From positions 1 through 41,363 of the forward strand of contig CALKZT010000063.1 of NCBI GenBank assembly GCA_938002815.1: a stretch of 41,363 nt of DNA, given 5' to 3'. The notes under the pieces were generated by a model. The model searched no databases. It was not told the origin of the DNA and saw only the letters and a program-made list of their open reading frames with translations. The stretch is from an uncultured bacterium (GTDB lineage: Bacteria; Desulfobacterota; DSM-4660; Desulfatiglandales; CALKZT01). A program made the position numbers and the translations under genes. Shown piece by piece: positions 33,220 through 41,363 of this stretch (its first letter is position 1; every line of letters begins with the position of its first letter).

Positions 33220-35793
33220 CTAATGAAATAGGATATTTCCGCCCTCCACATCCACTGTAATATTTGAGCCCTCTCTTACCGAACCATCCAATATCTTTGT
33301 GGCAAGGGGATCTTGTATCAACCTCTGTATGGTCCTCTTAAGGGGCCTGGCACCGTAGACAGGGTCAAATCCTTTCTCTGCAAGGAACCTCTTTGCCCGA
33401 TCCGTTATGGTGATCCCAATATTTTTGTCAGCAAGCCTCCTTGCTAAAAGCTTTATCTGGATCTCCACTATCCTCTCTATCTCCTCTCTCCCAAGGGGGT
33501 TAAAGATGATGATCTCATCTATCCTGTTTAGGAACTCGGGTCTGAAGGTATTCTTGAGGGCATCCATTACCCTCCTTTCCATCTCTGCCCTATCCTTCTG
33601 GGCAAGCTCCTGAATCCAGTGGCTGCCTATATTGCTGGTCATTATGAGCACAGTATTGCGGAAGTCAACGGTTCTGCCCTTGCCATCGGTTAGTCTGCCG
33701 TCGTCCAAGATCTGCAAGAGGACATTGAAGACCTCTGGATGTGCCTTTTCTATCTCGTCTAAGAGGACTACAGAGTAGGGGTGTGTCCTCACCGCCTCTG
33801 TGAGATAGCCCCCCTCTTCGTAGCCCACATAACCGGGAGGTGCACCTATAAGCCTTGCCACACTGTGCTTCTCCATAAACTCAGACATGTCTAACCTTAT
33901 CATGAACTTTTCATCATTGAACAAAAAGGCCGCCAGGGCCTTTGCCAGCTCTGTCTTTCCCACACCGGTAGGTCCCATGAAGATAAAGGAACCTATGGGT
34001 CTGTTGGGATCCTGGAGCCCTGACCTTGCCCTTCTCACGGCATTGGAGACGGCCTCAATGGCCTTCTCCTGGCCCACGACCCTCTCGGCAAGCCTCTCTT
34101 CCATCTGGAGGAGTTTTTCCTTTTCACCCTCCAGAAGCTTTGTTACCGGGATACCGGTCCATTTGGCAACAATAATGGCAATGTCTTCAGAGTCCACCTC
34201 TTCTTTCAGCATCTTCCTGCTCGACTGGATCTCCACCAACTCCTTGTTTGCAAGATTCAGTTCCTTTTCCAGTTCTATCATGACGCCATATTTTAATTCC
34301 GCGGCCCTCGTGTAATCCCCTTGCCTCTCTGCCAGTTGCGCCTCTGTCCTGGCAGACTCAAGTCTCTCCTTTATCTCCCTGATCCTCGAGATAACACCCT
34401 TTTCCCTCTCCCAGTGGGATACCATCTCATCCATCTGGCCTCTTAGTCCCTCCAACTCCTTTTCAAGCTTTGAAAGCCTCTCCAAAGAGGCAGGGTCCTT
34501 TTCCTTCTTTAGGGCCTCCCTCTCTATCTCCAACTGGGTGATCTTCCTCTTTATGTCATCTATCTCAGCTGGCATGCTGTCTATCTCCATCCTGAGCCTG
34601 CTGGCTGCCTCGTCCACAAGGTCTATGGCCTTGTCCGGCAAAAACCTGTCCACAATATACCTGTGGGATAGTGTGGCAGCTGCCACAAGGGCAGAGTCTT
34701 TGATCTTTACACCATGATGCACTTCGTACTTTTCCTTTAGACCCCTCAGGATGGATATGGTATCCTCCACAGAGGGCTCAGTTACCAATACGGGCTGGAA
34801 CCTCCTCTCGAGGGCAGGATCCTTTTCTATGTGTTTTCTGTATTCCTTGATGGTAGTTGCTCCCACACACCTCAACTCTCCCCTTGCAAGGGCAGGTTTG
34901 AGCATGTTGGAGGCATCCATTGCTCCCTCTGCAGCACCTGCCCCCACTAAGGTGTGTAGCTCATCGATAAACAGAATTATGTTCCCGTTACTCTCTTGGA
35001 TCTCTTTTAGAACCGCCTTTAACCTGTCCTCAAATTCTCCCCTGTATTTTGCCCCTGCCACAAGGGCCCCCATGTCCAATGCCACAACCCTTTTGTCTTT
35101 GAGGGTCTCTGGGACATCTCCATGGGCAATCCTCTGGGCAAGGCCTTCCACTATAGCAGTCTTGCCTACCCCAGGCTCACCTATGAGAACGGGGTTGTTC
35201 TTGGTCCTCCTGCTCAGTACCTGCACTACCCTTCTAATCTCTTCATCCCTTCCAATGACAGGATCAAGGCTCCCCTTCCTGGCAAGCTCTGTAAGGTCTT
35301 TCCCGTATCGCTCTAAGGCCTGATATTTATCCTCGGGATTGGGGTCCGTGATCCTGTGGACACCTCTTATGTCCTTCAGGGCCATTAGTATGGCCTCCCT
35401 CGTGAGCCCCTTTTTCTTCAGGAGTTTTCCAGCAAATCCCTGCCCATCTTGGGAGATTGCGAGGAGCAAATGCTCTAAACTTACATATTCATCCTTCATA
35501 AGGGATGCTTCCTCAAAGGCCTTCTCCAAAACCTCCTTTGCCCTTAAAGAGAGATATATTTCTCCCCCTGATACCTTTGGGAGCCCTTCTAGATACCTGT
35601 CCAGTTCTTCAAGGAGCTCGACGGGCTGGACCCCTATCTTCTTTGTAAGGGCAGGTATTACCCCCTCGGTCTGCCCAAAGACTGCCTTCAATATATGTTC
35701 TGGCTCTATATGTTGATGCCCCAAAGACTGGGCAAGTCTCTGTGTCTCCCCTATGGCCTCCTGGGCCTTTAACGTGAATTTATCAAACCTCAT
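33220..35793 (-). CDS. clpB: ATP-dependent chaperone ClpB
   Basis: ClpB is a hexameric disaggregase that works with DnaK. The 857-aa protein has the Clp N-terminal repeat domain ([17 protein letters not shown]), first AAA+ module ([27 protein letters not shown]), a coiled-coil middle domain (about residues 400-530, rich in Glu, Lys and Leu), second AAA+ module ([26 protein letters not shown]) and the D2 C-terminal domain. The middle domain distinguishes it from ClpA. The ATG has GGAGGAG at good spacing. It follows the HNH gene by about 70 bases. Confidence 0.97.
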   Translation of the reverse strand: MRFDKFTLKAQEAIGETQRLAQSLGHQHIEPEHILKAVFGQTEGVIPALTKKIGVQPVELLEELDRYLEGLPKVSGGEIYLSLRAKEVLEKAFEEASLMKDEYVSLEHLLLAISQDGQGFAGKLLKKKGLTREAILMALKDIRGVHRITDPNPEDKYQALERYGKDLTELARKGSLDPVIGRDEEIRRVVQVLSRRTKNNPVLIGEPGVGKTAIVEGLAQRIAHGDVPETLKDKRVVALDMGALVAGAKYRGEFEDRLKAVLKEIQESNGNIILFIDELHTLVGAGAAEGAMDASNMLKPALARGELRCVGATTIKEYRKHIEKDPALERRFQPVLVTEPSVEDTISILRGLKEKYEVHHGVKIKDSALVAAATLSHRYIVDRFLPDKAIDLVDEAASRLRMEIDSMPAEIDDIKRKITQLEIEREALKKEKDPASLERLSKLEKELEGLRGQMDEMVSHWEREKGVISRIREIKERLESARTEAQLAERQGDYTRAAELKYGVMIELEKELNLANKELVEIQSSRKMLKEEVDSEDIAIIVAKWTGIPVTKLLEGEKEKLLQMEERLAERVVGQEKAIEAVSNAVRRARSGLQDPNRPIGSFIFMGPTGVGKTELAKALAAFLFNDEKFMIRLDMSEFMEKHSVARLIGAPPGYVGYEEGGYLTEAVRTHPYSVVLLDEIEKAHPEVFNVLLQILDDGRLTDGKGRTVDFRNTVLIMTSNIGSHWIQELAQKDRAEMERRVMDALKNTFRPEFLNRIDEIIIFNPLGREEIERIVEIQIKLLARRLADKNIGITITDRAKRFLAEKGFDPVYGARPLKRTIQRLIQDPLATKILDGSVREGSNITVDVEGGNILFH

Positions 35794-35862
35794 CTTTTCT
35801 CCTCCATGGCTGTAAGTACTTTTTTTAACTAAATTTTCTAAGGAAAGGTAAGGATGGGGCCA

Positions 35863-36180
35863 TTATCTGTCAACAAGCGACAGACTACCGGATTTCAGTC
35901 TCTGGAGGTATTCCTCCCATTCCCAGGGGAGCATCCATTTCTTCTTGTTGTTACATTCCTTACATGCAGGGACCACATTTCCTTTGGTCGTCTTGCCCCC
36001 TCTGCTTAAGGGCACAATATGGTCCATGGTGAGATCTTGGGGAGCAACATTTTTACCACAGTAAAAACATATGCCCAAGCCCAGCTTCCTCTGCCACCAA
36101 TGTGTCTTTCTCAAGGCCCTGGCCTTTGCCTTTTCCTTTGCTATGGAGGCCTCTGAGACCTCTTCAAACCTTATATCCAT
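35863..36180 (-). CDS. HNH endonuclease-family protein
   Basis: The 105-aa protein has a CFYCGK zinc knuckle, MDHIVPLSRGG with the HNH catalytic His region, and NVVPACKECNNKK with a second Cys pair, the compact C-x2-C HNH layout. N-terminally there is a basic alpha-helical stretch. Stand-alone HNH proteins nick or bind DNA, but this short chromosomal type is usually of unknown role. It follows the GNAT gene by two bases and is upstream of clpB. There are no phage genes around it. Confidence 0.9.
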   Translation of the reverse strand: MDIRFEEVSEASIAKEKAKARALRKTHWWQRKLGLGICFYCGKNVAPQDLTMDHIVPLSRGGKTTKGNVVPACKECNNKKKWMLPWEWEEYLQRLKSGSLSLVDR

Positions 36181-36182
36181 AG

Positions 36183-37196
36183 CTATAGTATATCTCCATC
36201 ACCAAATGTAAGATAGAGGTCCTCAGAAACCAGCCCACTGCCATCCCTGAGATCCCTCCACCCCACATGCCAGGGTCTTGGATTCAAAAGGGATGGGATC
36301 CTAATTCCAGGATCCAAAAATTTCTTAAAGAAGCCAATAGAGTCTGAAAAAATTAGGCCCACTATATTATACCCCTTGAGCATAGCCAAAATCTCCTTAA
36401 AGACCCTTTTGGTCGTCTCTCTGTCAATCAAGGGAAAAGGGAATATATCCATTAATACCGCAAACCAAAGCCCCTTTTTTGGGTAGTTTCTTATCACAAA
36501 ATACCCTAAAAGCTCTTTTCCAAATAGTATCCTATAGCATCTGTATGAATACCATCTCGGTCTGATATACCTCCAGTTCAGATAATCGGGGTCCCTCTTC
36601 AGAAAAGAATAGGGAAGGGCCCCTGAATCCAAGGGAATAATAGCATTCTCAAAACGACTTATGGTTTCAAAAATTATCTCCCTGCTCTTATACCTCTGGT
36701 AAGTGGGGAGAGAGGATGTTGTTTTATAGCCTTTAATGTAGGATAGGAGAAAATTTGGATTGGTGGCAAAAAAGAGACTTAGATCCATAAGGTGCTTCCA
36801 CCCAAGTCTATTCTTATAAGTGGGAAGGGTCCTTTCGTTGGGAAAACCCAGTATTCCGGCTAAGCCCTGCTCCCTTGCCTCCTTTTCCACCTCTTTATAC
36901 ATGTTCACAAAGAGGCCTCGCCTTCTATATAGAGGATGGACCATGAGGTCCACCGCAAGCCCAAAAGGCTGCTCTTTTCCCCTGTGGCAAAGAGTCATGG
37001 GAAGGAGGCCATAGTGTCCCACGATCTCCCTTCCCTCTTCTGCCACTACTATTATGGGGCTGCCAGATGGTATCTCCCTAAACTCCCACTTCCAGCACTC
37101 TACTGTGGCCTTGTATGGGTCTATATCCCCAAATACAGACCTTCTAAGCCTGACTATACCCTCTTCATCACCTCTCTTGTAAGGACGGATCACCAT
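36183..37196 (-). CDS. GNAT-fold acyltransferase family protein
   Basis: The N-terminal half is a GNAT domain: VIRPYKRGDEEGIVRLRRSVFGD, then VVAEEGREIVGHYGLLPM, and VDLMVHPLYRRRGLFVNMY, the acetyl-CoA-binding segment. The second half (FLKRDPDYLNWRYIRPRWYSY...) resembles the C-terminal part of acyltransferases that modify envelope or sugar intermediates. The track TTG start at 37229 lies inside the deacetylase gene; the ATG at 37196 is preferred, giving 337 aa, although its ribosome binding site is distant. Next to a YdjC-type deacetylase this suggests acyl-group turnover on a carbohydrate or glycolipid, an inference. Confidence 0.8.
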   Translation of the reverse strand: MVIRPYKRGDEEGIVRLRRSVFGDIDPYKATVECWKWEFREIPSGSPIIVVAEEGREIVGHYGLLPMTLCHRGKEQPFGLAVDLMVHPLYRRRGLFVNMYKEVEKEAREQGLAGILGFPNERTLPTYKNRLGWKHLMDLSLFFATNPNFLLSYIKGYKTTSSLPTYQRYKSREIIFETISRFENAIIPLDSGALPYSFLKRDPDYLNWRYIRPRWYSYRCYRILFGKELLGYFVIRNYPKKGLWFAVLMDIFPFPLIDRETTKRVFKEILAMLKGYNIVGLIFSDSIGFFKKFLDPGIRIPSLLNPRPWHVGWRDLRDGSGLVSEDLYLTFGDGDIL

Positions 37197-37215
37197 AAGG
37201 GGGCGATTGAAACCT

Positions 37216-38049
37216 CTAAAGCCCCTCAAAACTGCAGGGGGTCAGGTGAAACTCGGTGAGGAGGCTATGGAAACTCTTATCGAAGAGCAATCTTAGATCA
37301 CTCTCCCAATCGAATCTCCAATGGACATAGCTATCTACTCCGGCGCCGGTATTGAAACCAGGGTGGAGATTCAACTCAAAAAAACTAAAGGATCTAATAT
37401 TCGTGAGGACCTCTTTAAGAGCTTTTAGGTCCATTTTTCCTCCAGAAAATCCTACCCCGATAAAGGGATGGTCCGTCTCAGAAGGGATAATTAGGACCTT
37501 CATGAGGGTAGCCATGGCCTTGGTGAGCATAAAAGGGAGCTTCTTTGGGATCCTAAAAAAGAGCCTCCATGGTTCAAGGGGCTCAAATCTCATGTACCTT
37601 ATCCCAAATTCCCTTTTAAGCCTTTTGGCCACCATCAGGGTCTTTGGGAGTATATGGAGGTGCTGATGGCTGTTCATATGTGTGGGGGGGATCCCATGCC
37701 TTAGCAGATGTATAATCTGGTTTTTCCACTCCATATACACATGCATCGGATCCACTTTTCCCCTAAAATACCTCTTCAGAAATCCCTCCATAGAGAGAAA
37801 TCTCCCTGATCCGTCCACTATGGACGGGACGCTTTCGGGTTCTGTTAAGGGGATCTCTTGTGTAATGGTGAGATGAATTCCTAAGTCTTTGCCTGTAGCC
37901 TTTAATTCATCGAGGTGGTTGAGGAAAAACCTGCCACAACTGATAAGGGATATCGCATTTATCTTACCTGCCCTTGCTGCCTCTAAGATCCCTAGATTTA
38001 TGTTTCCTGAGATTCCAAAATCATCCGCATTTATCACAACCTTTGGCAT
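37216..38049 (-). CDS. YdjC/ChbG-type carbohydrate deacetylase
   Basis: YdjC-family metal-dependent deacetylases remove N-acetyl groups from amino sugars; a subgroup (HpnK-like) sits in hopanoid clusters. The 277-aa protein shows INADDFGIS with the metal-binding Asp pair at the N-terminus, GIHLTIT, and the metal His motif MNSHQHLHILP. Its ATG is directly adjacent to the TetR stop (TAAATG), so regulator and enzyme are co-translated. The TetR may therefore control this operon. The substrate is unknown. Confidence 0.9.
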   Translation of the reverse strand: MPKVVINADDFGISGNINLGILEAARAGKINAISLISCGRFFLNHLDELKATGKDLGIHLTITQEIPLTEPESVPSIVDGSGRFLSMEGFLKRYFRGKVDPMHVYMEWKNQIIHLLRHGIPPTHMNSHQHLHILPKTLMVAKRLKREFGIRYMRFEPLEPWRLFFRIPKKLPFMLTKAMATLMKVLIIPSETDHPFIGVGFSGGKMDLKALKEVLTNIRSFSFFELNLHPGFNTGAGVDSYVHWRFDWESDLRLLFDKSFHSLLTEFHLTPCSFEGL

Positions 38050-38688
38050 TTAGCTTTCATAGCCAGAATTTTTTTCAGACTGAAGTGATATGAGAATGGT
38101 CTTTAACTGGTGATTAATGTATTCGTCAATTGTGAGCCTTTTCTTAAAGTGCCATTGTTTAAGTGCCCACATATGGGCAAGCATTATTATATTATAAGCC
38201 ATTAGATCAACATCCACAGGCCTAAAAACCCCTTTTTGAATCCCTTCCTCAAGGATTTTGACAAATATCTGGCTTACATCTACCTCAAGAGACATGATTT
38301 TCGATTTTGATGCCTTGTCCAGAGATATGGATTTTTGGTATATTAATAGAGCCTTTTCTTTGTTTGAATCAACTATCTTGTAATATAGTATAGTTGCTAC
38401 CGCCAGTTTCTCCTCGGGATCTTCATACCCTTTTAGATTCTCTTCGAGACTTGCCTTAAAACTCATGAGGAGGTCTTCCATAATCATGCTCATGATCTCT
38501 GACTTGCTCTTTATATAATGATACGTCACCGGAAGACTCACACCTGCAAGCTCAGAAATCTCCTGAATAGAGGTGGCCTTAAAGCCCTTTTTTGCATAGA
38601 GCACACTGGCAGCATCTATTATTTTGCGCCTAACCTCGTCCGATGCAGCGATCTGATCCAATACAGTAAGCTTTCTACCTTCGTACAT
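38050..38688 (-). CDS. TetR-family transcriptional regulator
   Basis: The 212-aa protein has the TetR N-terminal helix-turn-helix: IIDAASVLYAKKGFKATSIQEISELAGVSLPVTYHYIKSKSEIMSMI, with the characteristic Y-H/Y-x-K helix end. The C-terminal ligand/dimer domain (about residues 75-212) is divergent, as usual, so the inducer cannot be read, though the general form resembles regulators of fatty-acid or aromatic CoA-ester metabolism. A CTGGAGG ribosome binding site precedes the ATG. It heads the YdjC-GNAT-HNH transcript. No copy of the TAGTTAC palindrome was seen upstream of it. Confidence 0.93.
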   Translation of the reverse strand: MYEGRKLTVLDQIAASDEVRRKIIDAASVLYAKKGFKATSIQEISELAGVSLPVTYHYIKSKSEIMSMIMEDLLMSFKASLEENLKGYEDPEEKLAVATILYYKIVDSNKEKALLIYQKSISLDKASKSKIMSLEVDVSQIFVKILEEGIQKGVFRPVDVDLMAYNIIMLAHMWALKQWHFKKRLTIDEYINHQLKTILISLQSEKNSGYES

Positions 38689-38732
38689 GAAAAACCTCCA
38701 GGATATTCAAACTGTATGCCCTGTAATCTGGG

Positions 38733-38759
38733 CCTAAGACCCTCTATTGGGGTCTTAGG
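38733..38759 (-). terminator. Hairpin terminator downstream of the dodecin gene
   Basis: CCTAAGACCC and GGGTCTTAGG form a perfect ten-base stem with a seven-base loop between the dodecin stop and the tetR start. On the minus strand no long T-run follows; on the plus strand CTATTCTTTT follows, a better T-rich tail. It most likely ends the dodecin transcript and isolates tetR, and may work in both directions. Confidence 0.6.
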
Positions 38760-38768
38760 GCTATTCTT

Positions 38769-38984
38769 TTAGTCCTCCTTGTGATACTTGAAAGAGAGGT
38801 TTACCCTCGCCCTGTATCTGGTAACCTTGCCGTTTTCCACCACCACATCCAGTCTTGTCACCTCTGCAATCCTTAAATCCCTTAGGCTCTCCCCTGCTGT
38901 CTCCACTGCAGTCTTTACTGCCTCCTCCCAGGAGGTATCGCTCGTCCCCACTAGTTCAATGATCTTATAAGTAGAACCGGCCAC
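38769..38984 (-). CDS. Dodecin (flavin-binding dodecameric protein)
   Basis: The 71-aa protein has the dodecin pattern: YKIIELVGTSDTSWEEAVKTAV, then LRDLRIAEVTRLDVVVENGKVTRYRARVNLSFKY, the three-strand sheet with one helix. Dodecins store flavins or related cofactors and protect against their photochemistry. The start is GTG with AAAGGAG seven bases upstream. A promoter is proposed at 39082-39109, giving a leader of about 90 bases. Confidence 0.92.
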   Translation of the reverse strand: MAGSTYKIIELVGTSDTSWEEAVKTAVETAGESLRDLRIAEVTRLDVVVENGKVTRYRARVNLSFKYHKED

Positions 38985-39081
38985 CTTTTACTCCTTTCTG
39001 TGGTTAGGGGTTTTCATCCCATAAAGACCTCTGCCAAAAAAAACCCATCACCCCCTTCCCAGGCCCTGATGACCTCCATAG

Positions 39082-39109
39082 ATTCTATCTACCCTGGTTT
39101 TCCGGTCAA
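39082..39109 (-). promoter_or_regulatory. Candidate promoter of the dodecin gene
   Basis: On the minus strand TTGACC (39109-39104) is followed after 16 bases by TAGAAT (39087-39082), five of six matches for each box. The leader downstream is about 90 bases and holds a 14-codon ORF (39048-39004, MGFFWQRSLWDENP). Confidence 0.45.
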
Positions 39110-39118
39110 AGGAAAAAA

Positions 39119-39571
39119 TCAGATCAGGCCCCATTCCCTGAATTTTTTTTCCATATGTCTTCTGTGTGTGCCTGGCCAAAAGAATCTATCACAGGTCTCA
39201 CAATATCTCACTTGCCCCCTGTGGAGGAGCTGTATATATTCCGGGATCCTTCCCCTATATAGGTCTTGGTCTGCTCTTATGAGCAGGCTATTACACTCAA
39301 GGCACCTGGTGAAGAGTTGAGAAGGATCTATCCGGAGGTCTATAGACTCCTTTAACTCCTTTAGCTGGGATTTTAGTGTCCCTGAGTTCAATACCACTAT
39401 CTTGGGAAAGAGTTCTCCCAATGCCTTCTTTCTCGTAATCAATACCCTTCCCCCCAAAGAGGGATGGAAGATCTTCCCTTCAAAGGGGAAGACCACCACA
39501 TCAAAACCCAAAGCCCTCAGGTGTCTTGCAAGGCTACCCAGCATGATGTCACATGCCATCTTTATGTCCAT
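39119..39571 (-). CDS. Mut7-C RNase-domain protein
   Basis: The 150-aa protein matches the Mut7-C domain: DIMLGSLARHLRALGFDV (a PIN-like N-terminal part with the catalytic Asp), GRVLITRKKAL, and a C-terminal zinc-ribbon with RCLECN and RYCETCDRFFWPGTHRRHM. Members are predicted RNases or RNA-binding proteins in bacteria, with little experimental work. The ATG at 39571 lacks a strong ribosome binding site; an in-frame ATG four codons later is an alternative. Confidence 0.88.
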   Translation of the reverse strand: MDIKMACDIMLGSLARHLRALGFDVVVFPFEGKIFHPSLGGRVLITRKKALGELFPKIVVLNSGTLKSQLKELKESIDLRIDPSQLFTRCLECNSLLIRADQDLYRGRIPEYIQLLHRGQVRYCETCDRFFWPGTHRRHMEKKFREWGLI

Positions 39572-39743
39572 ATTCTCAGATCTGCCCTTGGTAAGAATCT
39601 ATATTCTCTTTTCTTTAGGATAGCAGAAAGGGCCTCGTCTAATCAAAGGGCTTCTCCTCGGGGCGACAAGAATTGGATCCAACCCCAAAAGGATGGGGTC
39701 TCCTTTGGGCCCTATCCATATAGTGGCTATGTTCTTCGTAAAC

Positions 39744-39772
39744 TTGATAGCCACCATCAAAGAGGCTATATT
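39744..39772 (+). promoter_or_regulatory. Sigma70-type promoter of the zinc-ribbon / MFS operon
   Basis: TTGATA (39744-39749) and TATATT (39767-39772) are separated by 17 bases. The first ATG is about 15 bases after the expected transcription start and follows a GGAGG at close spacing. Confidence 0.55.
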
Positions 39773-39793
39773 ATAAGAATTTGATGGAGGCAC

Positions 39794-40114
39794 ATGTTCT
39801 TCTTCTTCATAGGTGGCATACAACCCAAGACAGTGGAGCTTGAAAACACCAGCAGGCTTTGCCCTGTCTGCGGACTTGCACGGGCCAAGCTTAGGCGGGT
39901 GGATCACTACCTTTCCCTCTTCTTCATACCCCTTTTCCGGGTAAAAAAGGGAGAAGCTCTGCTCATCTGCGACAGGTGCGGTGTGGTGGGGGAGCATGCG
40001 GTCCCCTCCATGGGGAGAGAGATCAGTCTCCGGGAACACCTCTATTGCCCAGAATGCGGGAATAGAATAGAGCCAGGATTCAGATACTGTCCATATTGTG
40101 GCAGGCCTCTATGA
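39794..40114 (+). CDS. Zinc-ribbon protein
   Basis: The 106-aa protein starts MFFFFIGGIQPKTVE and carries two zinc-ribbon units: CPVCGLARAK with a matching CDRCGVVG about 40 residues later, and a C-terminal YCPECGNRIEPGFRYCPYCGRPL. The central LSLFFIPLFRVKKG is conserved in small zinc-ribbon proteins of unknown function. A GGAGG ribosome binding site precedes the ATG. Its TGA overlaps the ATG of the MFS gene as ATGA, so the two are translationally coupled. Confidence 0.85.
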   Translation: MFFFFIGGIQPKTVELENTSRLCPVCGLARAKLRRVDHYLSLFFIPLFRVKKGEALLICDRCGVVGEHAVPSMGREISLREHLYCPECGNRIEPGFRYCPYCGRPL

Positions 40115-41249
40115 TAAAGAGATTCTCTGATCTGAGGATATTTGCACTTTTTTTTTGACCTTTGCAAACTCCTCAGCCTTTCTCATATATCCTACTCTCC
40201 TCAAAGATAGGGACTATTCATACCTGCAAGTGGGAATTATAGTGGGGGCATTTTCTTTTTCAAACGCATTACTTAGGATTCCACTTTCAAAATTTGTACG
40301 AATAGTAGCTGAATACAGCGCAGCAAAACTTGGACTAATTATTATTTGCGTTTCATGCTTCGCCTATATATTCACAGAAAACTCTTTCCGTGAATTAGTT
40401 ATAAACAGAATAGTTCATGGTGCCGGATTCTCACTCTTAATCATAGCCTTTTTTACCTATATAGCAAAAGAGATACCCGAAGAAAAGCGCTATCTTTTTT
40501 TTATCAACGTAGGAATTGTCATGATGGGAAGTGCTGCACTTATCCCCATACTCACTGAGATACTGATCAATAAATTTCAAGACCAAGTATTATATCTCAC
40601 CTCACTATGGTATGGAGTCCTATGTTTTTTCTTTCTCACCCCATTGAAAACAAATAAAAAGCCAAAAAATGAGAACTCAAATGCTCTTCCCTCTCGATAT
40701 TCTCCTCCCATTTCCTTTATTCTGCTCCTATTCAGTACCTGGACATTTTCCCATTCCCAGGCCAGTATCCTAAACTTTGTGGGCCTCCTGATACACAAAA
40801 TGGGGATGGGAAGGGGAGGATCCTATATAGGAATCTCACTTCTTACGGCAATGATAGCATCGATAGTCCTTTATAAATTGGGCAGGATGCCCCACCTCGG
40901 CATAGGATACCTTTTGATGGCAGGGGGTGCCTATATACTCTGCATAGAAGATCCCCCTATATATCTTCTCCTTTTGAGTGCCCTACTGAGTGGGATTGCC
41001 ATGGCTGTGGGCTTTGCCCTCCTCAACCAATATGCATCCACCTTTGGGGATAGGGAACAGAAGGCCACCACCATGGCCATATTTACATTCACTTACGACC
41101 TGGGTTTTATCACCGGCACCTTCTTGTCTGGATTTGTGTCAGAGTATTACGACCTAAAGGGATTGTTTGGGGTAGTGGGAACAGTATCCCTCTTGGGACT
41201 TTGGGGATCCATGGCCTTTTTGTCCAAAAGAAAGGAGGGGCTAACTTGA
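40111..41249 (+). CDS. MFS transporter, start out of frame across a T9 tract
   Basis: The body (ORF track from 40155) is a major facilitator protein with about ten to twelve hydrophobic helices (e.g. VGIIVGAFSFSNALLRIPL, VIASFFTYIA-like and AMAVGFALLNQYAST segments); substrate unknown. The coupled ATG at 40111 overlaps the zinc-ribbon stop as ATGA. It reads MIKRFSDLRIFALFFF and then meets TGA because of nine T residues at 40148-40156. Ten Ts would fuse it in frame as ...IFALFFLTFANSSAFLIYP..., a normal MFS start. The TTG at 40155 is poor, with no ribosome binding site. Either a sequencing error, a phase-variable tract or transcriptional slippage explains this; coordinates give the fused gene. 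Confidence 0.75.
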
Positions 41250-41363
41250 ATAAAGAACAAAAAGACTTCCTTTCGACCCTTGAAGAGAAGATCTCATATC
41301 GCTTTAATGAGCCAAAGCTCTTGGTCCAGGCCCTTACCCATTCTTCCTATATAAATGAGCATA
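41246..41363 (+). CDS. rnc: Ribonuclease III, 5' part (runs off the window)
   Basis: A TTG start at 41246 with AAAGGAGGGG about six bases upstream overlaps the MFS stop (TTGA). The visible 39 residues read NKEQKDFLSTLEEKISYRF...PKLLVQALTHSSYINEH, the conserved N-terminus of RNase III with the family's ALTHSSY signature. The gene continues past the window. RNase III cleaves double-stranded RNA during rRNA and mRNA processing. Confidence 0.9.
   Translation, partial: MNKEQKDFLSTLEEKISYRFNEPKLLVQALTHSSYINEH

Noticed and set aside
35840-35875. Possible heat-shock (sigma32) promoter before clpB, with a CCCCAT-like element
   Set aside because: The TTGACA-like box is only about eight bases from CCCCAT, too short for sigma32; a normal -10 was also poor.
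39599-40039. Minus-strand ORF of 146 codons
   Set aside because: Lies opposite the clear zinc-ribbon gene and its promoter, with no family resemblance.
1-41363. CRISPR arrays, tRNA or rRNA genes, intact insertion sequences
   Set aside because: No regularly spaced repeats, cloverleaf-like sequences, rRNA words or transposase with terminal inverted repeats were seen by eye.

Overview
The window reads as a chromosomal segment of an anaerobic, aromatic-compound-degrading bacterium of the deltaproteobacterial (Desulfobacterota) type. The diagnostic genes are a set of lower benzoyl-CoA pathway enzymes (6-hydroxycyclohexenecarbonyl-CoA dehydrogenase, 6-oxocyclohexenecarbonyl-CoA hydrolase, cyclohexadienecarbonyl-CoA hydratase) and a separate glutaryl-CoA dehydrogenase / glutaconyl-CoA decarboxylase alpha-subunit pair. 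Arg is mostly AGG/AGA and Ile often ATA, and many starts are GTG or TTG. No tRNA, rRNA, CRISPR array or intact insertion sequence was seen.

Layout. (1) 1-5.5 kb is visibly AT-rich and atypical. It holds the first codons of a minus-strand gene, then a tight three-gene plus-strand operon (an 804-aa protein I do not recognise, a phosphatidylserine-decarboxylase-like pyruvoyl enzyme, and an Lgt-like membrane protein), then a stretch with what looks like a decayed minus-strand gene. (2) 5.5-14.4 kb, plus strand: ChaN-like protein, HisD, a lipoylation cluster (H-protein-like carrier, lipoate-protein ligase, radical SAM enzyme), citrate synthase, Hsp20 and Lon. (3) 14.4-25.1 kb, minus strand: gcdH-gcdA with a good promoter and an overlapping Cys-cluster protein; a four-PAS hybrid histidine kinase coupled to a sugar-nucleotide epimerase; and an acyl-CoA ligase - universal stress protein - lipoprotein - GNAT operon. 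(4) 25.3-31.6 kb, plus strand: SDR - had - oah - dch - plsB, preceded by a striking palindromic operator in the divergent promoter region. (5) 31.6-39.6 kb, minus strand: TetR regulator, YdjC-type deacetylase, GNAT protein, HNH protein, ClpB, an MBL-fold protein, a conserved hypothetical and a small membrane protein absent from the ORF track, with dodecin and a Mut7-C protein upstream. (6) 39.6 kb to the end, plus strand: zinc-ribbon protein, an MFS transporter whose coupled start is out of frame across a T9 run, and the start of rnc (RNase III).

How they fit together. The had/oah/dch enzymes take cyclohexadienecarbonyl-CoA to the ring-opened product. Beta-oxidation (the SDR is a candidate) leads to glutaryl-CoA, which GcdH oxidises. 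GcdH here has Val before the catalytic Glu, which I recall as the signature of the non-decarboxylating enzymes, so glutaconyl-CoA would be released and decarboxylated by the GcdA complex, a known route for conserving energy as a sodium gradient. The most novel-looking loci are the AT-rich lipid-enzyme operon, the lipoyl ligase / radical SAM cluster (possible non-LipA lipoate synthesis) and the T9 slippage site.
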